DNA of 64,000 bases from Hoplostethus atlanticus (GCA_034670405.1 JAXDDX010000300.1:62001-126000); one strand, 5' to 3'; shown: positions 30,930 to 42,895, counted from the stretch's first letter. The notes: a model not told the origin generated them from the sequence alone. Numbers and translations are program-made.

Positions 30930-31500
30930 ACACCTAGTTCCTACTGTGACTAGCGTTTTCCACCCACTTTAACCTGAGAAATGTACACATTTACTAATTC
31001 CCCACATTTACTGTAACATATACATGCGCACTTGCCTGACTAAAAATAAACTAAAGTTAGTGAGTACAGTGAAACCTATCCCTAACATATTTGTTTTTCC
31101 CAACAGCTAAGACACATTTCCTGAAATTATGCTCCATTTTCCCAAAACTATAACCACAAAACGTGCACCGTCAAATACACAGACACTACTGAATAGCCCT
31201 TACACCCTGGTGAAACAAACAAAACTAAAAACCTGTTACTGCAAGGAATCAGGAACCATATGCTTTTTCACAACAAACTCTATATATTTTGAACTTTGCA
31301 ACATCATGCTACTGTAATCTTCATAAATGATGTAAGTGTGCAGGTAAAAGAATATAAAATTAAATACAAAAATTATTACCTGAATTTAAAGTACAGTAAA
31401 CTGAAGTTGGATGAAAAAGTAAATGTAAATATATGCAAGTCAAAAGTAAAGTACAGTAAAAATAATTCCCAAGTATTCAACTATATAAAATGAGGAATAC
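30930..31500. other. Intergenic, no recognised feature
   Basis: A-rich sequence without gene-like frames of note. Confidence 0.4.
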
Positions 31501-31519
31501 AAAAAAAACCCAGTTGGTA

Positions 31520-31882
31520 CATAAAGAAAGAAAAATCACATTTATTCTGCCTCAGCATCCTGCCTCTGAGCTGGGTCAGGCCAGAGGTTTTGGCCTACAT
31601 CACATGCATTGTAATATTATAGATGCTACTGTGAAGCGGCACAAATGTGCCTGTACTCTTTGCCCAGCTTCCCCTTATTGTCATTCCATGGACAAAGACA
31701 TGGTCAGCTACTGTAGCAGATACAAATATTCTCCTTGCCCCTTTTCTTCCTCTCCCTCTTACTTCAGCTCTTTCTGCATTGTTTGGATGCATTGTTCCAA
31801 AGCATATGAACTCACCTGTGGCCCTTTTTATTCTTCCGGAGATGATTGGTGTGTTAACAATTTTGCTTCTTAGTGTTTGCAC
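31520..31882 (-). pseudogene. Fragment of an IS630/Tc1-like transposase (N-terminal HTH region), frameshifted
   Basis: A minus-strand frame contains RGRGRKGARRIFVSATVADH then VFVHGMTIR. One base later, in the next frame, EAGQRV..HLCRFTVASII continues the pattern of the helix-turn-helix N-terminus of Tc1/IS630-type transposases widespread in fish. A GGGG run at the break point (near 31675) suggests a single-base frameshift. No catalytic domain follows in the window. Recognised by motif memory only. Confidence 0.5.
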
Positions 31883-31926
31883 CTTGAGAATTGTGTGTGT
31901 GAATTGAGTTCAGGTTGTGATGACTT

Positions 31927-32509
31927 GAGTAATGGTGCATTCCATTGTACTCAGAACTCAGAAAAAAACGACCTCCGACACGGAAAAGTGCAATAGAACA
32001 GTCATTCAAGTCGGAATTCCCAGTCGGAAACTTGGGCAAGATCCAACTGGCCCGAGTGGCCGATATATACACACATGACGTCACAGCAATATAGTGGCGC
32101 ACACCGTGAACAGTAAACACAATTCCCTTTACATCAATTTTGACTTAATTCGTTTTTGTTATGAAAACCTGTTGAAACAACTTTGTAGTTTATATTTGTA
32201 ACGAAATTCGGTTGATTTGTGCTCAATGTTACCAGATAGTCTTGACTAGCGTATGGTACTAGCCTACTAACGTTAATGTTACTAGTTCACTGATATGCAC
32301 CGTTTCTCTTCACTAATGGCGCTGTAGTAGTTGATGTAGGTCCTCTTTAGATGCTTGTGAAATTCAGAGACTTGCCATACAAACATGACTTTGCTGCGGG
32401 TGTCCATGTTTTCCCGAGCAGATGCACTGGAACGCATTTGATTGGAAGTCGGGAATACAGACTCGGAATTATCGGACTCGGACTTCCGAGTACAATGGAA
32501 TGGACCATT
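31927..32509. mobile_element. Non-autonomous TIR element, about 580 bp
   Basis: The ends AATGGTGCATTCCATTGTAC and GTACAATGGAATGGACCATT are inverted repeats (about 20 bp, 2 mismatches). AGT on each side may be a 3-bp target duplication. A shorter, internally deleted copy with the same ends lies at 60037-60287. Confidence 0.7.
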
Positions 32510-32986
32510 AGTTACACTGAATGCCAGTGCGTCCTGAATGAGCACATGGTGCAAACCTGTGCTTTATGAAGAGATTTGTGTGTAGAGGTTTGCACAAAAG
32601 GTTTAACCATGCAACATGTGTGAAAACAAGTGAATAGTGTATATAGTTTTGAGAAATTAGCTTTTTTTTGTTAGCTGATGTAATGGTTTTGGATGTTTTG
32701 CTCATAGAACCAGTTTTAGTGTGTAAGTGATTTTAGGAAAAATTTAACAGCTGTTAAACTCTCACTCTACCCTCTCATGGTGTAGTTACAGGTCAGTGCT
32801 GCAAGGAGGCACTGTTGACTGACCGATAGATGCTGCCTTCAGGGTCTCCTCGTAAGCTCTCTCCTGACCATAGTGTTACAATCTGAACAATTTTAACCTC
32901 TTCTGCCATTTTCCCTTCAAGACAAGGCACAAAACGTCACATCTCAGCAACTCTGGTATTAGGTGCTGAAGCTGTGAAGTACTACT
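32510..32986. other. Intergenic, no recognised feature
   Basis: No feature recognised between two transposons. Confidence 0.4.
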
Positions 32987-33840
32987 CGGGGTTCAAAACT
33001 AACATTTTCCACTGGTGGCACTGGTGCTACCAACTTTTTCAGTTGGTGGCACCAGCACATCATTTGGTCGCACCATTTGTTTTGACGCTGCGCTGCAATA
33101 ATGACCTGACCTTTGTGTCCCATTATGTACTCGCATTCCACACAGGCTGATGACTACCCATCTTTTAAATTAGCAACCCCTGTTCTTAAATTGATTTGAA
33201 AAGATTGACTGTGACTTGAGAGAAATAAAGTGCAAAATGTTTTTATTTCAGAAGACAGTGGCTGACATAACTGTTCTCTTTACTCTACTGTGCTCTATTA
33301 GAAACACGATGATGTGAAATAGAAAGACGATGTGTAGGCTATGCAGTGTTTCCCACAGGATTTTGTGAGACTGTGGTGGGTGGACTTGGACCCTATAGGG
33401 GCAAGAAAGTTTTGTACATTTTAAAGTTAAATGCATCAATCTGGTGCACTTTGAGAGCAAAATTAAGAGGCTAGATCTATGAAGAACTTTGTGCTCTTGT
33501 AAACAATTTTGTTACGTTACAGTAACGTTACAACTGTGTAAATATTTCTCCATCTTGCTACACACTTTCTTAAATTATTATTAAATAATACTGTATATAA
33601 GGTGCTCCACTGTCAATATTTTAATTGCCAAGTACTTTGTGACAAATAACAATATATACAGCTCAATTGCTTCACGTTGTGTCAAACATGTAACAAAATA
33701 TATACAGGCACAGAAGAATAGAAATTAGGCTTTTCTGCCCTGCTTCTACATCTCTCTGTGTTTGCTGTCAATCTCACCTGTTGCTTCTGCCCTAGCTGGC
33801 TGCTGTGGGAAAGCCACGTCCGCTTCCTGATTGGGTCTTA

Positions 33841-34038
33841 TCAGTCAGACGTATCCTTCCCTGGCGATGGATAGTGCTCCTTGTACCGCGGTAATATGTC
33901 GCTGTATTTGCTTTGCGACAACTCCCAATCTATACTCTCCGCCGCGTTTACCGCCTTATACTCGTTTGTTACTTTCAGTAACAGTTCCACCTCGTCGTCC
34001 GTCCAAACAAAGACACCTCTGCTCTTACTTTTCGCCAT
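33841..34038 (-). CDS. Myb/SANT-like small ORF, transposon-associated
   Basis: 65 residues starting MAKSKSRGVFVWTDDEVELL, then KVTNEYKAV and ESIDWELSQSKYSDILPRYK. The WTDDEVELLL..Y..N..DWE..QSKYSDI pattern is a trihelix/SANT-type DNA-binding module that I have seen repeatedly in fish transposon-associated proteins. The frame is intact, but it ends after one domain, and the second block of the family is not apparent. It may be a relic rather than a working gene. It lies inside the outer hAT, just left of the 34135 insertion, in minus orientation. Confidence 0.45.
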   Translation of the reverse strand: MAKSKSRGVFVWTDDEVELLLKVTNEYKAVNAAESIDWELSQSKYSDILPRYKEHYPSPGKDTSD

Positions 34039-34874
34039 TGCTGTTCTTCATAATGGTATTTTCTGCAACTAAGCAGAGCAGACAATCTGCTTCCTGTTTA
34101 CACCGGCACGTGCATGCCCAGTGTAGGTGAATGGCAGTGTAGGAAATAAAAAAAATATTTGGGGGGCAACTTTTGGCCCCACTGTCTAAAGAATTGGGGC
34201 ATTTACAAAATTTTGGGGGCACTTTTAAAAAATAGTAATTAGTGCATAAAGTTGCTGTTTTTAATGTGAAATGAGCCCAGATTAAAATGCATACGGTAAT
34301 CACCACCTTGTGCCAACATGAGTAAATAAAAAGCATACTATTGCTGTTCCAAAGAGAAGTGTGCAATCATCTGTATGTGTATAGAATAACATCTGTATGT
34401 GTGAGAGAAAGCAGGAGACAGTTCTAACTATTTTGGCTTTTATTTAGCTCTTAATAGCCTTCGTATATGTATAATGCATTAGTTTATAGATAAATTCAAA
34501 ACTTCATCACAGTCTTTCAAATGAACTAGTTTATGGTCTTTCGAAACCTCTTAAGAAACTGTAGAAGGTCTATTAAAAATATTTGGGAAAATAAAAAGGC
34601 AGTGTTTCACAACTGTAAATGCAAACCGGTGACCTTACAAACAATAACAGAATTTAATTCAAGTAACACTGCAAATTGCTACAGTAATAGCCATTAAACA
34701 TTAAATTATTCAATAAGTAAGTCACAGCAACCAGCCATACTTCATGGGCTACTCGAGTGGAGTTCTGTTCATATTATACATGGGTTTCACTGTCAGAGTC
34801 AGACTCTGTGTCATCTATTTCCATTGCTGCTGCTGCTGTTGGTGCAGCTGATTTAGAGGGCTGTGCCCTTTTCC

Positions 34875-36590
34875 CAGTGTTGGGCAAGCTACTTGGAAAG
34901 TGTAGTGAGCTAAGCTACCAGTTGCTCTACATTAAATGAAGCTTAACTACACTGAAGCTACCCCCCAGTGAAATGTAGCAAGCTAAGCTACAGCAACATG
35001 GCAAAAGTAGTTTACTACATCGAAGCTATTTATTTATTTTTTATATTGAACCAACTTCATTCCAAGTCAATGCTGATCAGGCAAAAAATGTTCAGTTCAA
35101 TTGTTTATTAAATTAGTGTTTGAGGTCTTGGAATTGAGGTCTTGGAAGTTGAGAGCAGCTTCTCCTTGGGGTTGCAGTGAGCACCTGAACGCATCATTTT
35201 TCTCTGTTTCACTTAAACTCATGTATTAGCTCGAGGTATGGCCACGGCGACTCCCTCGGGATCAATTCCTCTATGTCCTCACCCTCTGCCATCTTTCCAT
35301 CACGTAAAGTCAAGCTCGCAGGTCTGTATTAGGGATGAGTTCGACTTTTCGAATTTTCGAATAGTCGTGCCAGTCTCCACATTCGATTTTCATGTCAGTC
35401 GAAAAAACAATTATTATTAGTATTATTTATTTATTTTTAATGAATGGTTTAGTTACAACCTAAATATAGGCTAATACTACTGTACTAATACTACTTCGGC
35501 GGCAGGACTTTCCTTACGCCCGGGTCACACTGGACGCGGAAGGAAAAGGAAGCGCCGCGATCAGCGCCGATCAAGCGAGCAGGAGTTTGGTTGTTCACAC
35601 GCGCCGTTCGGCGCCGATCTGCGCTGGTTTTCTCAATGTAGGGGTTTGGTGTTTCTCTGTCTCTCTCTCTCCCTCCATCTCTCTCTGTCTGATTGTGTGT
35701 GTGTGTGTGCCTGCTCGTCGCTCTCTCTCTCTCTCAATTCAAAGGGGCATGGGAAACATACGTTTATATTGCCAAAGCAAGTTTGAAATAAAAACAAAAT
35801 GTACATACAATCTCTCTGTGTCTGCTTGTCTGTTTAGACACATAGACGGTAAAAGTTTAGACACAACTGAGAAATATGTATATATATTGACTGGATATCC
35901 AACGCCATCATCAATCACGGTGTTTTATTTTGAAATTTGTTATATTTTGAAAATTGATCGGATGCTCTATGCCGTTCCTGTGTCTGACTTCCTGCCCAGC
36001 TTGGCACGATCACTCACGAATCAAGAAAAATTAGACCAGACGCCGAAACGATCGCTTGAAGTGCCTATTTATGTGCAATACCCTTTGATTTTAATGATCC
36101 ATTCTATTGAAAAGAATAACTGAATTTCGTTGTTTTTTTTGGGGGGGGGTCGAATATTCGAAATTCGGTCTTAAGAACAGTAGACTATTCGAAAATGATT
36201 TTGGTCAGTCATGCACATCCCTAGTCTGTATTCCCCTGCAGCAGACAAGTCGCAGGCATCAGCCCAAGGATTGGTACGTGATGTCACCGTCATACGGAAG
36301 TGCTTCTGTCGGCTACACATACAGGTCCGTGTATGGCGGTGGCGTCACTTACTGATCCTTAGCAGTTTTATTTCAGACCGCAGCAGAAAGCTCCGCTGCG
36401 CTTGAGCTTCAGAAATGCTTGGGGAAATGTAGCTTGTGTGGATGCTACCGCACTACTTGACCAATAAAAGAGCTTCGCTACTGAAAAGTTATTTGATTCA
36501 GAAAACGGCGACGCTACCACCACGCTACTGAGAAATGTAGTTAAACTACTACTACTCGCTACTTGTAGCGACGTTACATAGCGCCCAACA
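34875..36590. mobile_element. hAT-like element beginning CAGTGTTGGGCAAG, nested level 3, right end rearranged
   Basis: The left end CAGTGTTGGGCAAGCTACTT is typical of a fish hAT family. The right side carries the matching inverted words (CTACTTGTAGCGACGTTACA..GCGCCCAACA) but lacks the terminal CTG, and the 8-bp flank CCTTTTCC is not repeated. Instead a 25-bp inverted duplication begins there (36577-36659). The interior is interrupted by the element at 35330. Confidence 0.6.
35330..36223. mobile_element. hAT element, 894 bp, nested level 4
   Basis: The ends TAGGGATGAGTTCGA and TGCACATCCCTA are inverted, with TTCGAATATTCG-like subterminal words at both ends. A perfect 8-bp duplication GTCTGTAT lies at 35322-35329 and 36224-36231. 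A 178-residue open frame inside (35587-36123) matches nothing I know and starts in low-complexity (CT)n/(GT)n sequence, so I do not call it a gene. Confidence 0.85.
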
Positions 36591-36659
36591 ACAAAACCAT
36601 ATGGGAAATGGCAGTAACGCTAGCGGCGTTATGGTATGGTTTTGTTGTTGGGCGCTATG
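36577..36659. repeat. Perfect 25-bp inverted repeat
   Basis: 36577-36601 (CATAGCGCCCAACAACAAAA and five more bases) equals the reverse complement of 36635-36659, with a 33-nt spacer. It overlaps the right end of the CAGTGTTGGGC hAT, so it looks like an inverted copy of that end. Confidence 0.9.
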
Positions 36660-37066
36660 CAGCCCCACATGTAGGCTGTAACATTAACGTTTCTCCAGCG
36701 CTGGCACAGCGCTAAAACTAAGTATGGAGATAGGTCTGGCTATGCGAGACTACATTAAAGTTAGCTAGTTAACATTTACTGCCAACCTGCTGACACTGTT
36801 AGCTAAGGCGCCAGACCAAAGCCATTTTAAAGTCTCTAGCGTTAGCGTTAATGTTACTTACCATAAGCATAGCGGTGACATGAATACTTTTTCACCTGTT
36901 CGCTTTCTTTTATGGAGATTTTTTAATGAGGTACCGGTCCATCGCAGCAGCCAACGTCACTGCAGGTCCAGGATTGCCTGGCCTCTGCCAGGTATCGTAA
37001 CAGCGTTACGTAGTAAACGTAGTTAAAGTTACATACACTTATGTACGCACGTAGTGTGAACAACAG

Positions 37067-37069
37067 CGT

Positions 37070-37114
<45 letters not shown>
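37067..37114. repeat. (GT)n microsatellite
   Basis: About 23 GT units inside the 34135-37302 hAT. Confidence 0.95.
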
Positions 37115-37116
<2 letters not shown>

Positions 37117-37602
37117 GAGAAAATATTCGAAATCTAAAAACCGTGATTGAGGGGCAATTTTTATTTCGTTTGGCAGATGTCATCCAGCCTTTATCAGACA
37201 AAAAAAACAGGGCAATTTTTGCCCCTCGATCACGGTTTTTAGGGGCATTCTGAGATTTCTTGGGGCATTTTTGCCCTTTGCCCCCATTAATTTCCGACGC
37301 TGGTGAATGGTAACGTGATATGCGTTTTTATGGACGGAGATTTCGGTGCTATAACGCTTGTGTGGACTGAGATGGTTTTAGTTTCAAAACTCCGTTTTAA
37401 AACGTATTGGTGTGGATGTAGCCTCGGAGAGGAGGGGCTATTAACAGACGGGTCCGTTGTCAATGTGTTTGTGAGAGAGAGAGATACCGCGGCCACAAGT
37501 TTATTGACATCTCCACTCGACATGGATACTGTAACGTTAGTTAACATTAGTTAACTCAAACGATGTGTCCTCAAAATGCCTTGGTGTCTCGGATGCAGCC
37601 AG

Positions 37603-37604
<2 letters not shown>

Positions 37605-37679
<75 letters not shown>

Positions 37680-37714
37680 CGCGCGCGCGTGCGTGCGTGC
37701 GTGCGCATGCGTGC
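37605..37714. repeat. (GT)n(GC)n(GTGC)n microsatellite
   Basis: About 33 GT units passing into GC and GTGC repeats: alternating purine/pyrimidine over about 110 bp, a potential Z-DNA tract. Confidence 0.95.
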
Positions 37715-37753
37715 ATAGCAGGGGAAGGAGGGGCTGCTTATGGAGTCAGTTAA

Positions 37754-39148
37754 CTCTCAATAGTCACAAATGAATACAACACGATTCACAAATATATTTT
37801 GCGATTTATATATAAATGTCTCTGTTCACAAATATATTTTTCAATGCACACACAAATGTGTATCGTTTCATATAAATGTAAAAAAACAAAACATTTTTAT
37901 ATATATAAATGACAGAAGGTTCACAAATAAATTAGTGTTCACAAATGTCTGTTTCCGATGCACACACAAATACGTCTCGTTTTATATAAATGTAAAACAA
38001 ATCCACAAATATACTTAGTTAAAAAGAGCTGCAGTGTTCATCTAAAACATATTTAAATGTTGTTACATTTATATACAGACTGTCGAATCTGTGATTAGAA
38101 ACCTCCAGACGAGTTGTGAACCTCTTTACATTTGTGTGTGGATTTTTGAGAGTTACCTGACGTGGTTAGATTCACAAATGCATTTTTTCTAAAGGGCCTT
38201 TCTCTGTAGCCTATCAGATGTCTCTTTCAAGTTCAGCCAATCACACCAGCGTGTGATTTCAATGCTGCGTTCAACGTCCCTTATCCCGATGAGTTTGGCG
38301 TCCGGTAGCAGTACTCCATGTGTAAATTAAACATAACATGTTTAGCCAATAATCCCTTTGTTGTTCGTGATTGAATACATTTGAATTATAATCGTCTGAT
38401 TTTGCTAACGGTGTGTTATTTACACAGCTAGAAAAGTTAGCTAGGTAATATTTGAACCATGTTAGGCCATTTCGCACTAGCACCCCAAGACAATCTCAAT
38501 CCGAAACACAGAGCAGTAGTCTATTTGAGTTGCGTCAGGATTGTCCACTATTGCCTGCTATTTGAGGAGCAAGAGGGTGAGGAGAGAGAAGATGAAGAGA
38601 TCAAACCGAAGACTAAATGTAGAAAAGACTTTGGCATTGTTTCATGAACTGGGTGAAGGGGAATCTGTTGGTGGACGTTGCAGTACGTGTTTCCCAGTGG
38701 GACCTTTGAGGGAGTAACACAGGGGGCGGAGTCCAGTCGAAGACTGTCGCGGAAGTCATAGAGCTGTACTGCCCGAGATATGTTTGATATCAGTCAGGTG
38801 TTTGAAGATACGTCGTTGTTTGTACTTATTGCTATAATCAAACACTTATTGAAACAGTGGAGACGTCTCAGACTTGAGCGATGTGGACTGGAGCGAGGAG
38901 GAGTGTTCGTCTGATTCCGGCTATGAGCCAGAGGGACCATAGTCCCCGTTCTACCGGGTAGGCATAGGTTATAATTTTTTCACGTAGGCCTAATTTGTGT
39001 TATTTCGGGTTTAGGGCTAGGTTGAATTAGTTCGCCGTCAAACGGATCGCGCATGCATTGAAAAATATATTTGTGAACAGAGACATTTATATATAAATCG
39101 CAAAATATATTTGTGAATCGTGTTGTATTCATTTGTGACTATTGAGAG
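37754..39148. mobile_element. TTAA-target element with perfect 95-bp terminal inverted repeats
   Basis: 37754-37848 is identical to the reverse complement of 39054-39148, and TTAA flanks both ends (37750-37753, 39149-39152). The TTAA sites continue as AGTCAG|TTAA and TTAA|CTGACT, a palindromic target or ten more bases of inverted repeat. TTAA duplications are typical of piggyBac and Kolobok elements. The interior (1.2 kb) has no recognisable transposase. A short acidic frame near 38880-38940 (LSDVDWSEEECSSDSGYEPE) may be a remnant of one. Confidence 0.75.
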
Positions 39149-39433
39149 TTAACTGACTTCATTGCTGACTGACTGGGAGTGAGAGATGCTTTGCTGAAGC
39201 AACGGCGCAAAACACAACGTTAGAGATCTTTTATGTTATTATGAGAAGAGTAAAAATATTTTCGGTTAATTATGAAACTGTGGCGAGACAAATTAGACTA
39301 TGGCGGGCCAAATATAAATAAACTTTTGGTAAAACGTTTTTACTGGCACCAATGCGACCCATTCAAATTTTATATCGCATTACCAAAAAAAAGGTCGCAA
39401 ATGCGACCAATTTGGTGGCAGTTTTGAACCCTG

Positions 39434-41382
39434 AGTACTAGAAAGATGGCTTGGACTAGTTTCACAGGTATCAAACAGTGCTTAAGCTTCACACTGCACA
39501 TTAATGCTTTTCATCTAAAATTTACTAACATTACTACTAGCTGTACTACTACTAGATGGTTGGTCAAGGTAAACACAGGTGATGGAGAACAAAAGTTTTC
39601 TGCTTGCGCACGTCTCACGTCTTCCGTCACGCCTTAATTATGTGTGCATTAGATTTTCTACCTGGATATGCACCAGTGCGAGTGTGGTCCTATTTGACCA
39701 TGCATATTAAAAAGAAGTCTGTCCAAGCTACCAAATCAAGCCCACCCAAAGATGAATTAACAGGGTTCAGTTTCGGGGCATCAAATGACTACTCACATCA
39801 ATGCTCCTAAATTATATTTCCTACTCACATTTGGAAAAAGGAGCAAAATGCGAATACTGTAGATCCTTGCTGTGTGTAACGCACAGGAGCAGTTGATATT
39901 ACCGGTTCAAACAGCAGTTATAACATTAGAACATTCCTCACCTCAACTTTCAGCTGATAAATATTAAATTCTGTTCACCTCACCCTTCAGCTCCAGTGTT
40001 TCCAATACATTGGCTCATCTGTGGTGACAGCCACAATATCAGCACGGCCGACACAAAATATAAAGTTAGTAAATCTATCTAACGCTGCGCATACGAGGTG
40101 CGCATCACGTTATGTTCTGTCACCCCAGAGACTAATCTCACTCAGCTGTTGCTTGTAAACACACCAGACATAAATCACCTGCTACATGGACAAGGGGGCA
40201 GTCTGACCTCCCAAAAAAAAGCCACATAATCATACATGTTTTTTTTTCTCCTGTGCATGGAATGTTCCCTCAGACGAGCATTGAAAAGTATCTCCTCCCA
40301 CTCCCAGTGTTTTGTGACTACTTCAAATGAGTTTGAACATATGAAGTGGTTGCTTTTAATTGGCAAATCTTCACATTACCTACCATATGACGCGAATGCA
40401 GCATCAGGCTGTTAGCTTTTAGCTCTGTGCAGTTTGTGCCTAATACTGACATGCACCACAGCTTTTTAAACACTACAGTTGGTCCTTGCCTTTTGTTAAT
40501 GTGAAAATGAAACACTGGGTCTCATGCGTGAAGATTTAATTTTTTCTTATTTTTCTATATTTTTCTCTTAAAGGTGCAATAATTGAAAATTGACAGCAGC
40601 CCAAGTGTGTTTTCAGTGTTTTTTGCACTGGCAGCCAGATTGTGTTTTGAACCGTGCTTGTGAAATTATAGATAGATTTGTGAATGCTATTTGGTAGAAA
40701 AGTATTTTGTTAAATTTTTACTCTTTTTCATGACTTATATGACTTATATATTGTTTGTTTTTTTGTTTATTTTAAACTAAAATAAAGACACAACCATGTA
40801 GTTATTTGATTTGACTGTTCTGTGGATGTTTTAGTCAAGTTTGTTTGCTGCTTCAAATGGAATTAGGACACATGGATGGATTAGGAGACCCTGAGAATAA
40901 TCCTAGGTATCTAATATCTAAAATAAATTATGGTCAATGATGTTTGGATGCTGAAAAAGGTTTTCTAGTAACCTAATTGTTTTGGTATGGTATCCAGTGA
41001 CATAAATATCATTTAGATAACATTGGATACCATTAGTTCCATTTGGACACTTTCTGGAGAGGTTTTGGAGCACTCCAAAAGGTTAGGAGATACTTGGAGA
41101 GGTGAAAAGAAACACAATTTAAACTAGGTAATAGCTTAACAGCAACAAGTATTTCTATTTTTTTGTATATTTCAATAAAACAGCAGTCTTGTACACCTCC
41201 TAAAGTCCCATAATATAATTTGGCAACCCAGCTCTTTTAGAATCTCCAAATGGCCTTTTTGGAAATCCACCTAGACAGTCTTAGCACAAATACTAATTTT
41301 TGGTGGTATTTTTCACATTTACAACCAGTATTAGGTTAAACTTATGGCTAGAGCGCTATTGAATGTCTGAGTTAATACATAA
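39434..41382. other. Intergenic, no recognised gene
   Basis: AT-rich sequence between transposons. Several short frames, none recognised. Confidence 0.4.
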
Positions 41383-41836
41383 TGTTAGGAATAGTTTCTT
41401 GGTCGTGGTGATGAACGTAAGAAGAAAGCAACAACAAACTACGTCTCAGGATTCTATGAGTATTTAATACAGTTCAGCGCTGAAAGGGAGAAATATCCGG
41501 CAGCATCTCTGCCTACGAGGATAATCTAAAGAACACCAAGCAGATACAGTTCCTTTATACAGATATTCATGTGATATTTTACATAGACCCTTTCATCCCC
41601 CTCAGCCTCTGTCTGTCATCCCTATGTTAATTGAGTAGAGTGGAAGTAGTTCTGTCTCACCTTCCTCTAGACCTGTGAACACCATGTCTCCTGTGCTAAT
41701 TTACAATTGATTACAGGCAACCAAACGGCCTGCATTGTATTGTAGAAGAGGCCTCCAGACGGCCTTAGTGTATTGTATTTCAGTGTCTTGCCGAGACAAG
41801 ACAATCTTGCCTCGGCCAAATATACAATTCCCAACA
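41383..41836 (-). repeat. 3' LTR (454 bp)
   Basis: Downstream LTR in element orientation, identical to the other copy by eye; preceded on the minus strand by the polypurine tract 41837-41849. Confidence 0.93.
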
Positions 41837-41849
41837 TTCCCTACTTTTT
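41837..41849 (-). promoter_or_regulatory. Polypurine tract
   Basis: Minus strand AAAAAGTAGGGAA directly before the 3' LTR, the usual site for plus-strand DNA priming in LTR elements. Confidence 0.7.
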
Positions 41850-42539
41850 GACTTGAGGATAAATGTTACAATTTATCCTCACATTACAAGAATTTTGGTA
41901 TTCCGAGGTCTAGATTCTTCATGTTGGGCCAAAAGACCTCCCGGATCTTGTCTGTCAGGGAGGCAAAAAGACTCAACATAAGTTGTGAGCAGAAGTGACC
42001 ATTCTTGAAAAACAAAACCCCTTGTATAGAGGAAACAAAAATCAAGGCAGGTCACACATGATAATAGTACGTGGTGTAAATACAATGGCACATTACAATC
42101 ATACTATTGGGTATTTTAAATCTACTATTTCCATAATAATAACTCAGTTATTATTCATAAAACTGGTGTGCAGTGGTATACTGGCTAGTCATCATTCATA
42201 TCAACATAACATAATCCACATATCTTTATGTTTGTATCATATAAAATAACTGTCCTCAGTTACACTGTCCGTCTGTGTGTTCGCTGGAGCTAAATATGAC
42301 AATAGTTTCCCATGTTCTGTTCCAGACCCATCCATGACCTCTCTGGCCATCCAGTTGCGTACCTCAGTTGTTTATAACATTAAATATGTTAGCATTACAT
42401 TACATAGTCTCGTAGATTTTACCCTCAGACTAGCTTAAATTGTCCCCCTATAGTGGTACTCTGATCTTCAGTATATACACACCTGGCTTGTCCTAAATAA
42501 TAAAAATACTTAATATTCTGGATTAAACAGTAATGGTCA

Positions 42540-42895
42540 CAACATGGGCAAGGAAGTGCACATGGCGCTTTGCATTATCAGTGAGGTCCATGGTCCACTG
42601 CTGTGGTGTATAGATCTTGGACTCTGTGTGCTCTTCTGCGCATGTTCAAGAGTGTCTGGGATCCTGGAGTCATCCTTTGCTTTGGAGGCCTGGGCTGGTG
42701 TCTTTTCAGATGTGTTCATGGATTTGTGTATTTCAGATGTACCCAGACTGGAATTCCCGTCACTCAAGCTGCAGTACTGGTGACAAGGAGCACTGTGTGC
42801 AGTCCGGACCATGTTGTGCTGAAGAACTGGATGTAGTCTTCTTTCACCAATACCTGGTCTCCAGGTTGTACCTATGGAGACTCATCAGTTGTTGC
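42540..42895 (-). pseudogene. Remnant of integrase C-terminal region (pol) of the LTR element
   Basis: A minus-strand segment shows the pattern of the retroviral integrase SH3-like end: a GDQVLVK-type start, then a W-G/L-x-x-VLLxTxTA motif near 42800-42830. Protease, reverse transcriptase, RNase H and the integrase core are missing between it and the gag-like frame. The following open stretch to 42540 is not recognised. Confidence 0.45.

Larger units (their letters stand above)
34135..37302. mobile_element. hAT element, 3.2 kb, nested level 2
   Basis: The ends CAGTGTAGGAAAT and ATTTCCGACGCTG are inverted (11 of 13). A perfect 8-bp target duplication GTGAATGG lies at 34127-34134 and 37303-37310. 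Subterminal GGGGGCAACTTTTGGCCCC and TTTTTGCCCTTTGCCCCC words occur at both ends. No transposase was recognised; much of the length is due to further insertions. Confidence 0.85.
32987..39433. mobile_element. Outer hAT-like element carrying a stack of nested insertions
   Basis: The ends CGGGGTTCAAAACT and AGTTTTGAACCCTG are inverted with one mismatch. The flanks GTACTACT and AGTACTAG share AGTACTA in a slightly shifted position, so the duplication is imperfect. Subterminal segments rich in GGTGGCACCAGTGC/GGTCGCA words appear at both ends (33010-33080, 39340-39415). Within it lie a 3.2-kb hAT (34135-37302), itself holding two more hAT-like elements, and a TTAA element (37754-39148). No intact hAT transposase was seen, so the outer element is presumed non-autonomous. 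Confidence 0.65.

Noticed and set aside
31490-31873. 127-codon plus-strand frame
   Set aside because: It is antisense to the transposase remnant on the minus strand and shows no similarity.
35587-36123. 178-codon open frame on the plus strand
   Set aside because: It begins in CT/GT low-complexity sequence, lies wholly inside a hAT element with clean ends and resembles no protein I know; most likely a chance frame.
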